From Candidatus Kapaibacterium sp. (GTDB taxonomy: Bacteria; Bacteroidota; Ignavibacteria; Kapaibacteriales; UBA7675), in NCBI GenBank assembly GCA_028284775.1, contig JANQRB010000027.1, positions 1-64,000 of the forward strand: DNA of 64,000 nt. The letters run 5' to 3'. Below, one piece after another: positions 37,727 through 45,994 of the stretch. The notes under the pieces are model-generated. The model searched no databases. It saw only the letters and a list, made by a program, of their open reading frames with translations, and was not told the origin of the DNA. A program made the position numbers and the translations under genes. How positions within the stretch are numbered: position 1 is the stretch's first letter; the number at the start of each line of letters is the position of its first letter.

Positions 37727-38479
37727 ATGGATGCAGCAACGGCATTTGTTGAAGAGATTACTGTTCCAAGTCACGCAAGCGAGCACATAGACACCACGTC
37801 CATCGTCGAGACGATAATCGTTTCAGACATTCATCTCGGCTCACAGGTTTCGCGCTCAAAAGCGCTGCTTAAAACCCTAAAACAGTATGAAATGCGCCGA
37901 CTGATACTAAATGGCGACGTCTTTGACGATTTAAACTTTAAGCGTCTTGACAAACACGATTGGGATTTTCTCTCGTACATTCGCAAGTTATCCAATCCTA
38001 AACGCAGGTGTGAAGTTATTTGGGTGGCGGGCAATCACGACGGCGCCGCCGAAATGCTCTCGCAATTGCTGGGGGTGGATGTGTACGACGAATACCTGTG
38101 GGAATCGGGCGACAAGCGCTTCCTTGCAATCCACGGTCACCAGTTCGACCGCTTCTTAAATCAAAACATTATCATTACAGCGATGGCCTGTTGGCTGTAT
38201 CTGATTATTCAGCGCCTGGATGGCGAATCGCAACACTTCAGCCGATGGATTAAACGACGAAGCAAAAAGTGGCTCAAGGTATCTCGAACGCTTGGAGAGG
38301 ACGCAGTCGATTACGCAGCCAACAAAGGAGCCGATGTCGTCTTCTGCGGGCACACGCACTTAACGGTAGCGCTGTACCACAGAGGTCGAGCTTACTATAA
38401 CAGCGGTTGCTGGACGGATCGCCCATCGCATTACCTTCGCATTAACGGCACACAAGTTCAGGTATGTGAAGTGCGTTGA
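37727..38479 (+). CDS. Metallophosphoesterase, LpxH-like (UDP-2,3-diacylglucosamine diphosphatase-related)
   Basis: 250 residues. All calcineurin-like metal motifs are present: VSDIHLGSQ, LNGDVFDD, WVAGNHDG, AIHGHQFD and VFCGHTHLT. The long insertion with hydrophobic and basic stretches (MACWLYLIIQRL, SRWIKRRSKKW) is typical of the YbbF/LpxH-like COG2908 group, which hydrolyses UDP-2,3-diacylglucosamine in lipid A synthesis or related substrates. This member may act elsewhere, since no lipid A genes surround it. ATG at 37727; no clear Shine-Dalgarno. It stands alone. Confidence 0.85.
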   Translation: MDAATAFVEEITVPSHASEHIDTTSIVETIIVSDIHLGSQVSRSKALLKTLKQYEMRRLILNGDVFDDLNFKRLDKHDWDFLSYIRKLSNPKRRCEVIWVAGNHDGAAEMLSQLLGVDVYDEYLWESGDKRFLAIHGHQFDRFLNQNIIITAMACWLYLIIQRLDGESQHFSRWIKRRSKKWLKVSRTLGEDAVDYAANKGADVVFCGHTHLTVALYHRGRAYYNSGCWTDRPSHYLRINGTQVQVCEVR

Positions 38480-39108
38480 GTTGCCGCATAAGTGTATGCC
38501 TGTTGGCGTTTAATTCGCAATACTGCTCTTCGGATTCCTCATAAGATTCTCTGAGAGAGAATGATGTCATCGTCTACCGACCTCAATGCGGATATACAGA
38601 GCCGACCTCCGCCGAGACCTTGCCGAGATGCACAAGGCCGAGATTCTGACTTGTGACTCTTGATCAAGGCACGCAGGCATATCTGGCTCGGGTTGTTGAT
38701 GGAGTGGGTTCGGCGAGAGGCGGCAGGATGAGAATGCCAATAGTTGCCATAGCAACTAACTTACTCGAAGACATCACGCCGGATGGCGTGCCTCCCCTCC
38801 ACCACCAGCCAAAAGCCTCACAAACTCAAAGCACCGTCACACCCCGCCGCTATTCACATCATACCGGCGCGGGCTACTTCATCGTCAGCTCATTCGTTTA
38901 GGACATTCCGTACAGAACGGTCGTGATATTACAAATAGTAGCGCACATGACCGCAGCAATTTTTTGTATCCTGAATCCAATTGATTTAACGCTGTGTAAA
39001 ACACGCTAAGCGGTCATCAATCTACAGCGAATTCACATTTAACAGTTATCCGTATTCAATCACGGCTTGTGTAGATAACTGAATGTAGGCGCATGACAGC
39101 AATTAGTA
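38480..39108. other. Intergenic region
   Basis: About 630 bp without a gene I can support. Short open frames have neither ribosome-binding sites nor recognisable domains. Confidence 0.4.
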
Positions 39109-39263
39109 TCCGAATCCAGGACTCCGAATCCAGGACGATGAACACAGTTGACTGGCACTCGACATCAACTTGCTGCTCCAGCTGCAACGGAACTCTAAGA
39201 CGATGAACACAGTTGACTGACACTCGACATCAACTTGCTGCTCCAGCTGCAACGGAACTCTAA
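39109..39263. repeat. Nested tandem repeats (14 bp x2, then 65 bp x2)
   Basis: TCCGAATCCAGGAC occurs twice in tandem (39109-39122 and 39123-39136). It is followed by two 65-bp copies, GACGATGAACACAGTTGACT onwards, at 39134-39198 and 39199-39263, differing at one visible base. They lie just beyond the 3' end of the macro-domain gene. They look like recent slippage or duplication. Confidence 0.85.
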
Positions 39264-39280
39264 ATCCAGCAGCTCTCGCG

Positions 39281-39835
39281 CTAAATAACATCACCGTCAA
39301 CTCCTCCGCGGTCGTGATCTAAGCCCTTGTATTCGCGATACGCCTGCGCCATTGCCGCTGCCGCCTCATCCGCCGGCACAGCGCCGACGCCGGTTGCCAG
39401 CCCTGGGCAATAGACATCTACCGCAAGAACCGGATATTGCACAACGAGGCGCAATGCTGCACGCAAGGCGCGCATAGCGTTCAAGGCGGGAACCGCTTCG
39501 GGCAAAGTCATCGTCGGCGCTACCAGCAGATAGGGAATATTCGGATGCCCCGTCGATACGAAAGTCGCAGCACCTACGGGCAACAGTCCTTCATGCCGAA
39601 TGTTGATGGAATGTTGTACTCGCTTTTCTATGGCCGGGCCGAAAAAACTGCGATAAGCAAGGTCGATTCCGCCATCCATAAAGCCATAACTGTTGGCGGG
39701 TGCAATCAGACAGTGCCGCGCTGCGGCGAGAATGTCTCCCTGTTGAATCTCCACTTCCGGCCAGGGCTGAAAATGTTGTCGCCACGCAAACACAAGTTCG
39801 GCATTGCGGTCAATCAAATGGAGATTACACTGCAT
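39281..39835 (-). CDS. Macro-domain protein
   Basis: 184 residues from the ATG at 39835; further in-frame ATGs at 39880 and 39955 exist. The core reads VEIQQGDILAAARHCLIAPA followed by NSYGFMDGGIDLAYRSFFG, the ADP-ribose-binding loop of macro domains. Later come LPVGAATFVSTG, YLLVAPTMTLPE and VYCPGLATGVGAVPADEAAA, the second binding loop. Likely a cytoplasmic ADP-ribose(-phosphate) binding or hydrolysing enzyme, for example one that reverses ADP-ribosylation. The first residues (MQCNLHLIDRNAELVFAW) fit the usual start of this macro subgroup, which favours 39835. No toxin partner is seen nearby. Confidence 0.88.
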   Translation of the reverse strand: MQCNLHLIDRNAELVFAWRQHFQPWPEVEIQQGDILAAARHCLIAPANSYGFMDGGIDLAYRSFFGPAIEKRVQHSINIRHEGLLPVGAATFVSTGHPNIPYLLVAPTMTLPEAVPALNAMRALRAALRLVVQYPVLAVDVYCPGLATGVGAVPADEAAAAMAQAYREYKGLDHDRGGVDGDVI

Positions 39836-40444
39836 AAACAATAATACGGAATTCAACCGGCAATTTCGCTGCCAGGTCATTGACAACCCATTTCTTTGTG
39901 TTTTTGCGCTTCTATATTTTCGGCAAAGAACAGCAAAACAAACTGAAGCTGGCATCTAGGCTTTCAGCCGGGCGATAAGCCGCGAACAAAGTGGCGATTT
40001 CGATTGACTTGTTGCCCGTCTGTCTTATGAATAAGATAGTTCAGTGATATGCTGAATTCTCTGCGTTTGGACTTGTTAAACAGTTAGTGACAAAGCCGGG
40101 GCTGAAGTGATACAAGAACGCAGGGTAGCTTTCTTCCAAGCAACCGTTCGGGTAACAAACACTGCCGTTCGTCCTCAGAATTCGACCGTTTATACATTGG
40201 CCCGGATTTTTTGCCCGCATTGTGCTATGATTGCAGCGGTGTGCACGCCAAACCCGCTACCCCTTACCTGAGTTTACCGGCTGACTTGCTGCCCTCCTGT
40301 AGCAGCAGAACACTGCGGAGATCTTGCCTCAACCAAAGGTATCGGCTGATCCTACCGGCTTGTCAACATTACCAACACGCAGTAATGCAACAATTCAATT
40401 GCTGCGAATACCATTCATTTTTACTCAACAAGGAGTGAAGTAAA
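39836..40444. other. Intergenic region, divergent promoters
   Basis: About 600 bp between the macro-domain gene and the T9SS protein gene. No supported gene is present. Confidence 0.4.
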
Positions 40445-42409
40445 ATGTTTTCTCATCATCTTTTCAGGTGCAAGAGCGGGCTTATGATCGCCGGCCTGCT
40501 GGCTATAGTGTTGTCGTGTCCCAACGATAATCTATTGGCGGGTCTGACCCCGACGCCCTTTCAATATACCTACGGCAGTCATTGTTATGAATCTGGGTTC
40601 AATGGCGTTCAGGCTATCCGCCATTGTGACAATGACGGTTACATTTATGTCGGAACGACTGATTATTCATCGCCTACGGCCTGTGACAGCAGGGATATCT
40701 ATGTTGTGCGCATGAACAGCAATGGTACCAGCCTGTGGGAACGTACGTACGACATCGCGGATGCCGGCGGTGTTGACGAGGCCAGCGACCTGGTCGAATG
40801 CCAGGACGGCTCTGGTTTCCTGATAACCGGTACGACTGATCTGGGTGGTACAAACACCGATATCTTTATTCTCAAGATCGACTGCAACGGCGCCGAGCTG
40901 TGGACTAATACCTATGGCGCCGCTTTTGAAGAGTGGTCCGCAAGTATTATCGAAACTCGCAGCTCGATGGATGTTATCAATCCGACCCATAATGACATCG
41001 TGGTCGTAGGCTTTACGGCGTCGCAGGCTAACGCTACGCCTGATGCGTACATATTCCGTACGCGCAGGGATGGCGTATTGCTTTGGGATGCAGCCTATCG
41101 GGAAGGCGGTATAATTAATAACGATTTCGAGTCGTTTATGGCCGTGACCGAAGCAACGCCGGCACCCATTCCCGGTTCAAATCCGCCGCAGGTACAGGCC
41201 TTTGGCGACATTGTAGCAGTTGGCTATCGTGAGTTACCGGGGGCCGCCAAGGACGGCTATGTGGTACGGGTCGACGGCTTCAATGGACAGATTAACCCCG
41301 CGCAGCCTCTCCAGCGCTCGGCGACCTTCAGCATGTGCATAACTGATTGCCACGGCGGTTTGATTTGCGGCGACGAGATGTTAATGTCGGTGATCGAACT
41401 GCAGAACCCCGCCCAGACCGGCGGTGCCTTTGCGACACCCAACATTGTTATCGGTGGTTTCACTACCTCCATGAACAGTAGTGAAATTTTGATGATCAAA
41501 TTGATTGGTGGTGATCCTTGTGACTATGCTTCGGCGATATTTGGCGATGGGCCGATTACATGTACGCCGACCAATGAAGCAGCCTACGAAGTCCGCGAGA
41601 TCGACTTCAACATGCCCGGAAACATTAATCAATGGGATCTGGTTATTACCGGCTATACCGATCGGCCGGCCGGGCCGGGCTCAGGGGATAGTGAGGCTTT
41701 TATCTGCACGCTCGATCCGACGACGATGTATCCGACATCCGGGGCACCGCTCTTTCGTGGCTTCACCAAGGCATACGGCCAGGTTGGTGACAATGAGGAC
41801 AGCTATTCGATTGACGTTGTCCCGGCGGGCACCTGCCGATTTCCCGGCTTCGTGATTGGCGGCAACTATTCCGCCACTTCGCCCGGCGGATCAGTTAACG
41901 ATCTCTACATTGTTAAGACTCTTCAGGACGGCCGTTCCGCTTATCCGACCTCTCAGCCGGCCTGCGAACGCGATTTCCTCTTTCAGGCGTCGCCGATCAG
42001 TCCGCTTATGGCCTGCGGCGATCCCGTTCACTGGCGCGTGCAGTTCTGGAATACCCATCAAACGCAGCTGTTCGGCAGTCCGGACTGGGGATTTAACATT
42101 TGTCCCTATCCCAAGCAAGCCGTTGCGCCCAGTGAACAGCAGCAGCCTTCCCCCGACATTCTCAGTGTCTATCCCAACCCGGTCGGCAACGACGAAACGC
42201 TCACTATCGGCTTTAACCTTAGTAGCGAGAGCGAGCTGCGGCTTCGGATCGTTAACTCGATTGGTGTGGAAGTATTCAGTACGCGGATTGCCGATCGCTC
42301 GGCGGCAATGCTGAACGTCAATACCGAAGGTTGGGCGGCAGGCGCCTACATCGTGGAACTGCACAGTGGCGATCAGCATCACAGCGCATCGTTTATCGTC
42401 GGCAAGTAG
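40445..42409 (+). CDS. T9SS-exported beta-propeller-like protein
   Basis: 654 residues. Signal peptide: GLMIAGLLAIVLSC...LLAG. The body has repeats of the type DIYVVRMNSNGTSLWERTYD, DIFILKIDCNGAELWTNTYG and AYIFRTRRDGVLLWDAAYRE, alternating with GYIYVGTTD/GFLITGTTD, as in propellers annotated as delta-60/PQQ-like repeat proteins. Many Cys residues suggest disulfides. The C-terminal 85 residues are a T9SS domain (SVYPNPVGNDETLTIGF, WAAGAYIVELHSG). AAGGAG lies 9 nt before the ATG, and a classical terminator follows the stop. Expected at the cell surface. No enzyme motif is visible. Confidence 0.88.
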   Translation: MFSHHLFRCKSGLMIAGLLAIVLSCPNDNLLAGLTPTPFQYTYGSHCYESGFNGVQAIRHCDNDGYIYVGTTDYSSPTACDSRDIYVVRMNSNGTSLWERTYDIADAGGVDEASDLVECQDGSGFLITGTTDLGGTNTDIFILKIDCNGAELWTNTYGAAFEEWSASIIETRSSMDVINPTHNDIVVVGFTASQANATPDAYIFRTRRDGVLLWDAAYREGGIINNDFESFMAVTEATPAPIPGSNPPQVQAFGDIVAVGYRELPGAAKDGYVVRVDGFNGQINPAQPLQRSATFSMCITDCHGGLICGDEMLMSVIELQNPAQTGGAFATPNIVIGGFTTSMNSSEILMIKLIGGDPCDYASAIFGDGPITCTPTNEAAYEVREIDFNMPGNINQWDLVITGYTDRPAGPGSGDSEAFICTLDPTTMYPTSGAPLFRGFTKAYGQVGDNEDSYSIDVVPAGTCRFPGFVIGGNYSATSPGGSVNDLYIVKTLQDGRSAYPTSQPACERDFLFQASPISPLMACGDPVHWRVQFWNTHQTQLFGSPDWGFNICPYPKQAVAPSEQQQPSPDILSVYPNPVGNDETLTIGFNLSSESELRLRIVNSIGVEVFSTRIADRSAAMLNVNTEGWAAGAYIVELHSGDQHHSASFIVGK

Positions 42410-42450
42410 ATGTAGAACATCTTCGATAGCACAAGTGTCAATGTAGTCAG

Positions 42451-42485
42451 AAGGGGACGGGCTCGGGCCGCGTCCCCTTTTTCTT
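42451..42485 (+). terminator. Rho-independent terminator
   Basis: AAGGGGACG (42451-42459) pairs with CGTCCCCTT (42471-42479) and is followed by TTTTTCTT. It lies 40 bp after the T9SS protein gene. Confidence 0.88.
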
Positions 42486-42600
42486 AGAGCGGGAGTTTGT
42501 AAACGGTTGTTTGGGAGAATATTTCGATCAGGCGCACTTTATCAAGGATTTTAAGGCTTTCAGTGACATGACGCCGGCGAGTATCTCCATCAGCGCCTGA
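42481..42600 (+). pseudogene. Fragment of an AraC-family regulator (last HTH)
   Basis: The open frame ending at the TGA at 42598-42600 encodes GEYFDQAHFIKDFKAFSDMT from 42514. This is the well-known end of the AraC HTH domain (GYFDQxHFxxDFKxFxGMTP). Nothing of the remaining AraC protein is present; the fragment begins at the neighbouring terminator. It is a decayed remnant. Confidence 0.75.
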
Positions 42601-42808
42601 AGGGCTTTCGCAGGGAGCCTCAGCAGGCTGAAGATGTACACTTTGTTCCGATAGGTTAATTTTTTACAATACTCATCAGATTCCCGCCCTTAACTTGCGT
42701 CAGTCATAATCGACCGGATCTGGCGCTGCGTCGGGACCGCATTGTCGTATTCATCCGACAGCGTTCGCCAAGTCGACTTAAACCTTAAACAGTAATCAAT
42801 CATACAAT

Positions 42809-43158
42809 TTGCGCAGTGTTATTTCTATTCTGGTCGATTTCTTGACTTGGGGCATCGTTTGTCAGACTTGTTTCATGCTGTTGATGATCGCAATGCCCGG
42901 AATTTTTTTGGCGATGGCGCATCGCGTCGGGATGAATCTGCTTCTCCTGATTCTGACGGTCAGCTTTTCGCTGCTTTCCGGCTACGTTACGGCAAGAACC
43001 GCTCCCTGCAAATCGGTGCAGCAGGTTCTCGCCCTGACCGTTCTCAGTCTGCTGGTCGGCATTTTCGTGCAAGTCCAGTATTGGGAATCGCATCCCCTGT
43101 GGTATCACTTTGCCTTTTGATGCTGCTTGTACCCGGCATCCTGCTCTCTGCAAGCTAG
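42809..43158 (+). pseudogene. Small four-helix membrane protein with 3' frameshift
   Basis: From a TTG at 42809 the frame encodes three hydrophobic segments (FLTWGIVCQTCFMLLMIAM, VGMNLLLLILTVSFSLLSGY, LALTVLSLLVGIFVQVQY) and stops after WYHFAF at 43120. In the +1 frame the next bases encode LMLLVPGILLSAS and a stop at 43158, which completes a natural fourth membrane helix (WYHFAF-LLVPGILL). A one-base indel near 43110-43120 would restore a ~116-residue protein, so it is either a recent frameshift or a sequencing error. No family recognised. Start uncertain. Confidence 0.55.
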
Positions 43159-43229
43159 TCAAGGAGCAGCGCGCCGGGATAGCAAGTGCCAGACAATAAT
43201 GTTCCGAACAACTGACAGGATAGCTTCCA

Positions 43230-43799
43230 ATGGCAAAAACTTCGGCGGACTACGAAAAGGAATTTCTGGCATCCATCACTAGCAGTACGGGGCACGATCT
43301 GCCAGACTGGCTGAGGCTTCTCGAAAAAGAGGCTCTAGTCAAACAGAAACAAATTGTCACATGGCTGAAGCAGAAGCATGGACTGAATCACTTGCAGGCA
43401 ACTCTTCTGGCCGGCATATACTTAAACAATGGACAAGCGGTGTTCGGAGACAGCGATGCACTTTTACGGCAACTGTTCAAAGGCAAGGAGTCGCTGTTGC
43501 CGCTCTACGAAAACTTTCGACGGAAGGTAATGGTCGAGTTCGGTCAAGCGCAATTCCTGCCGGGAAAACAGTACGTTTCGATTCAGGATAGGCGTGAATT
43601 CGCCGTGGCCCGCATTGTACGCGGAGCTATCCGGGTCGGTCTTGACCTCGGCAATCTTGCCTTCGACGACTACATTCAGCCGGCACGCAACCTCGGCGCC
43701 ATGCCACGCATCTCGCACATGATCAGCATCAGCGAGGCCGTGGAGCTTAACAAAGATCTGTTATTCTTTATACGGCAATCTTATGAGCGCAGTCACTGA
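43230..43799 (+). CDS. DUF4287/DUF5655 domain protein
   Basis: 189 residues. The N-terminal 65 residues (SITSSTGHDLPDWLRLL, VTWLKQKHGLNHLQATLLAG) match the DUF4287 domain. The rest (LLPLYENFRRKVMVEFG, YVSIQDRREFAVARI, VRGAIRVGLDLG) matches DUF5655. Such proteins are small and cytoplasmic and their function is not established. AGGA lies 11 nt before the ATG, and a perfect hairpin follows the stop. A second DUF4287-like N-terminus occurs in the SRPBCC protein at 62.2-62.8 kb. Confidence 0.88.
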   Translation: MAKTSADYEKEFLASITSSTGHDLPDWLRLLEKEALVKQKQIVTWLKQKHGLNHLQATLLAGIYLNNGQAVFGDSDALLRQLFKGKESLLPLYENFRRKVMVEFGQAQFLPGKQYVSIQDRREFAVARIVRGAIRVGLDLGNLAFDDYIQPARNLGAMPRISHMISISEAVELNKDLLFFIRQSYERSH

Positions 43800-43855
43800 A
43801 GCGCAGCTGTTTATCAAATACTAACACTGAAAGTCACAGGCTATTCAACAGAACA

Positions 43856-43879
43856 CCCGACCGGCTGTCGCCGGTCGGG
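43856..43879. terminator. Bidirectional hairpin between convergent genes
   Basis: CCCGACCGGC (43856-43865) pairs perfectly with GCCGGTCGGG (43870-43879) around a TGTC loop, between the DUF4287 gene and the first collar-domain gene. Confidence 0.7.
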
Positions 43880-43915
43880 TCGCGATGCTTAACTCAGGAC
43901 CGACTGCGGCGGCCT

Positions 43916-44137
43916 TCAGGAATCGGTCGCACAGATGCCGTATTCCATATTGGTGTTGGGCGCTGTCAGGTCGGGCACACCGAAGTTAGTGGTGCCGTTA
44001 CCCCCGAAGGTCGTGCCGACCAGATCATACAAATCGCCATACGACGATATTGACAACAACTGTCCATCGCAGACTTTCCAGGTGCTGGGCAGGGTCGAGG
44101 ATGCCCATAGCACAATTTTTCCTACATTATTTGCCAT
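43916..44137 (-). CDS. Phage tail collar (microcystin-dependent-protein-like) domain, single unit
   Basis: 73 residues holding one tail-collar unit: VGKIVLWASSTLPSTWKVCD, GQLLSISSYGDLYDLVGTTF, then GGNGTTNFGVPDL. In full-length tail-fibre or MdpB-like proteins this unit precedes a longer fibre tip; here it is the entire protein and has no signal peptide. AAGGG precedes the ATG. It lies 91 bp downstream of a second gene with two such units, probably in one operon. No phage structural genes are nearby. Confidence 0.85.
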   Translation of the reverse strand: MANNVGKIVLWASSTLPSTWKVCDGQLLSISSYGDLYDLVGTTFGGNGTTNFGVPDLTAPNTNMEYGICATDS

Positions 44138-44228
44138 AGCTTTGTACCCTTTGTTAAAAAATTAATATGTACGATTTCAGCAGGCCGGCGCACTGATACG
44201 ACTCAATTTCGATTGGCGACTTCAACAC

Positions 44229-44690
44229 CTAGGGATAGAGTCCTTGTAAACAAATGATGTAGTTCGTGTCGGTAGGCGCTGAGCCTGATAAGTCAGGCAA
44301 TCCAAAGGTCGTTTCGCCATTGCCACCATAGGTGGTGCCGATCAGTGAATAAAGATCCCCGTAGCTGGAAATGAACTTCAGACTTCCGTCACAGACTGCC
44401 CAATCGCTTGGCGCGCCGTTGCCGGCAAAGATGATAATCTCGCTGACATATGACGTTCGCGACTCTGTACCCGACGCTTTGATAACATAGTACGTATCCG
44501 GATCGGGCTCGATACTTTGCAGGTCGGGCAGGCCGAATGTCGTTGTCCCATTACCGCCAAACTTGGTGCCGATAACGCTGTAAAGATCATTATACTCGCT
44601 TATCAGCAACAGTTGACCGTCGCATTGAAGCCAGTTGCTCGGAGGCGTGCTGTTTGGGTAGAGAACAATTTCACCCAGAAAACCGTCCAT
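44229..44690 (-). CDS. Protein with two tandem tail-collar domains
   Basis: 153 residues from the ATG at 44690 (AAGG 5-7 nt upstream); an in-frame GTG at 44705 precedes it. Two collar units: GEIVLYPNSTPPSNWLQCDG with LYSVIGTKFGGNGTTTFGLP, and EIIIFAGNGAPSDWAVCDG with LYSLIGTTYGGNGETTFGLP. They are followed by a short tail (TNYIICLQGLYP). The units are similar to each other and to the single unit encoded just downstream, so internal duplication is evident. Related stand-alone collar genes are annotated as microcystin-dependent-protein or tail-fibre homologs of unknown role in many bacteria. Confidence 0.87.
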   Translation of the reverse strand: MDGFLGEIVLYPNSTPPSNWLQCDGQLLLISEYNDLYSVIGTKFGGNGTTTFGLPDLQSIEPDPDTYYVIKASGTESRTSYVSEIIIFAGNGAPSDWAVCDGSLKFISSYGDLYSLIGTTYGGNGETTFGLPDLSGSAPTDTNYIICLQGLYP

Positions 44691-44705
44691 AACACCTTCC
44701 CTCAC

Positions 44706-45392
44706 GTGAATGTGCTTTACTCAGCCGGTGCGTGTTTTCTACAATCGAATCTGGAGAAAGAAGTAGCCGCAGTCATTCCACAATCGCCCGCACCGTCCGA
44801 ATGCAGCGGGTGTAACAAGATGCAGTTTGGATCAGACTAATTGACGCTGGGGGCTGAGGTGCAAACAACGTGCCGAAATTTCAACATAGCGAACGCTTGC
44901 CTGAGCAATCCGAACTCAGCGGTAGTGGAATCAGCGCCCTTCCTTCCGTAAAGTGGCATGGTCAAAAACTTGTCCCATCCGGTCAAGACCGGATTTCGAC
45001 CTTGTACGACAAGCTGTGTATCGCTAGCATTGTGTTCAGCCACCCATTAACATGTTGACGTGAATACTCCAGCCCGGGAGGATTTTTTTGTGGTTACAAT
45101 TATCCAGCCACCAGTAGGTGGCCAACTTTTTGAATATGACGCGCTGGATACGAGTGCTCCACTCGTGCTGATGCCGGGCCAGAATGTTGCTTTTAATCAT
45201 CGTCATGCTGAATTGCCCGCCGGAAGTCGCGTTCGCAATACCCGCATGGCGGCACAGCACAGCGGATGTCTACGTCTCCTTTTGCTTTGTACGATTTGGG
45301 CGGGCGAGTTTCAGCTCTGAATACCCTGTCCCCTGCTCACTGCGGTCAACGGTTTTATTTCTCATATATCGCAGCGACGATACGACAGCGTT
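44706..45392. other. Intergenic region
   Basis: About 690 bp without a gene that I can support. Small open frames on both strands have no recognisable domain. It includes the promoter of the collar-domain pair. Confidence 0.4.
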
Positions 45393-45815
45393 TCAAACCG
45401 GTGACGTCTCTTCTTCCAGCATGTCAGCCATAGTGTTCATATAGATACAGACATCTTCGCGGTCATTATGCCGTAGGGCCTGCTCTCGTCCGACACGCCG
45501 CAAGACACGACGGTCGGAAAGGTATTCCAGGTTTATGATATCATTGTGACCAAAGCCGAGACGCTGCAGGGTCAGAAACAGGTCGTCGATCTTAGCGCCG
45601 CCGCCGGTACAGTACTCCCTGGCATGTTCTGTCCATTCGTTCATCTGATAATCGATCGACCGCACTATTTCCACATCGCTCATCGCAGTAAGCGTCTGGA
45701 CCAGATGCCCGCAATTGCATCGTCCCATGTGTCCCCACTCATAACGGGCACCTTGTTGAAGTCGCTCAGCAGTCTCACGTAAAGCTTCAATCAGCTCAGG
45801 ATTACTGTGTGCCAT
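45393..45815 (-). CDS. Conserved hypothetical protein (Bacteroidota type)
   Basis: 140 residues from the ATG at 45815 (GGGAG 8 nt upstream). Recognisable segments are NPELIEALRETAERLQQGAR, YEWGHMGRCNCGHLVQTLT, EWTEHAREYC, LGFGHNDIINLEYLSDRRVL and LRHNDREDVCIYMNTMADML. Close relatives with the GHMGxCNCGHL motif occur as uncharacterised proteins in Bacteroidota genomes. The CNCGH motif and a further Cys suggest possible metal binding, but this is not known. Soluble, cytoplasmic. It stands alone. Confidence 0.8.
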   Translation of the reverse strand: MAHSNPELIEALRETAERLQQGARYEWGHMGRCNCGHLVQTLTAMSDVEIVRSIDYQMNEWTEHAREYCTGGGAKIDDLFLTLQRLGFGHNDIINLEYLSDRRVLRRVGREQALRHNDREDVCIYMNTMADMLEEETSPV

Positions 45816-45994
45816 AGCTCTCGCTCCCAACTAACAGAAATTATCATAACAAAAACAGCGTCAATTCCCACGTTTTCCACCGTCTTTCAGCTGCTGTCCA
45901 TCAATAGCCGAGTTCACAATACCCCGCCGGCCGGTCTATCGCCCATCGGACCGGCAATCCGCCGGAGGGCCGACGAAGGGGACTCACTGCAGCC

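Noticed and set aside
38710..38901. Possible class I glutamine amidotransferase (PuuD-like) start, MPIVAIATNLLEDI
   Set aside because: The resemblance is limited to about 20 residues and the frame becomes random; there is no catalytic Cys region.
43916..44690. Prophage
   Set aside because: Only collar domains are present, with no structural, lysis or integration genes around.
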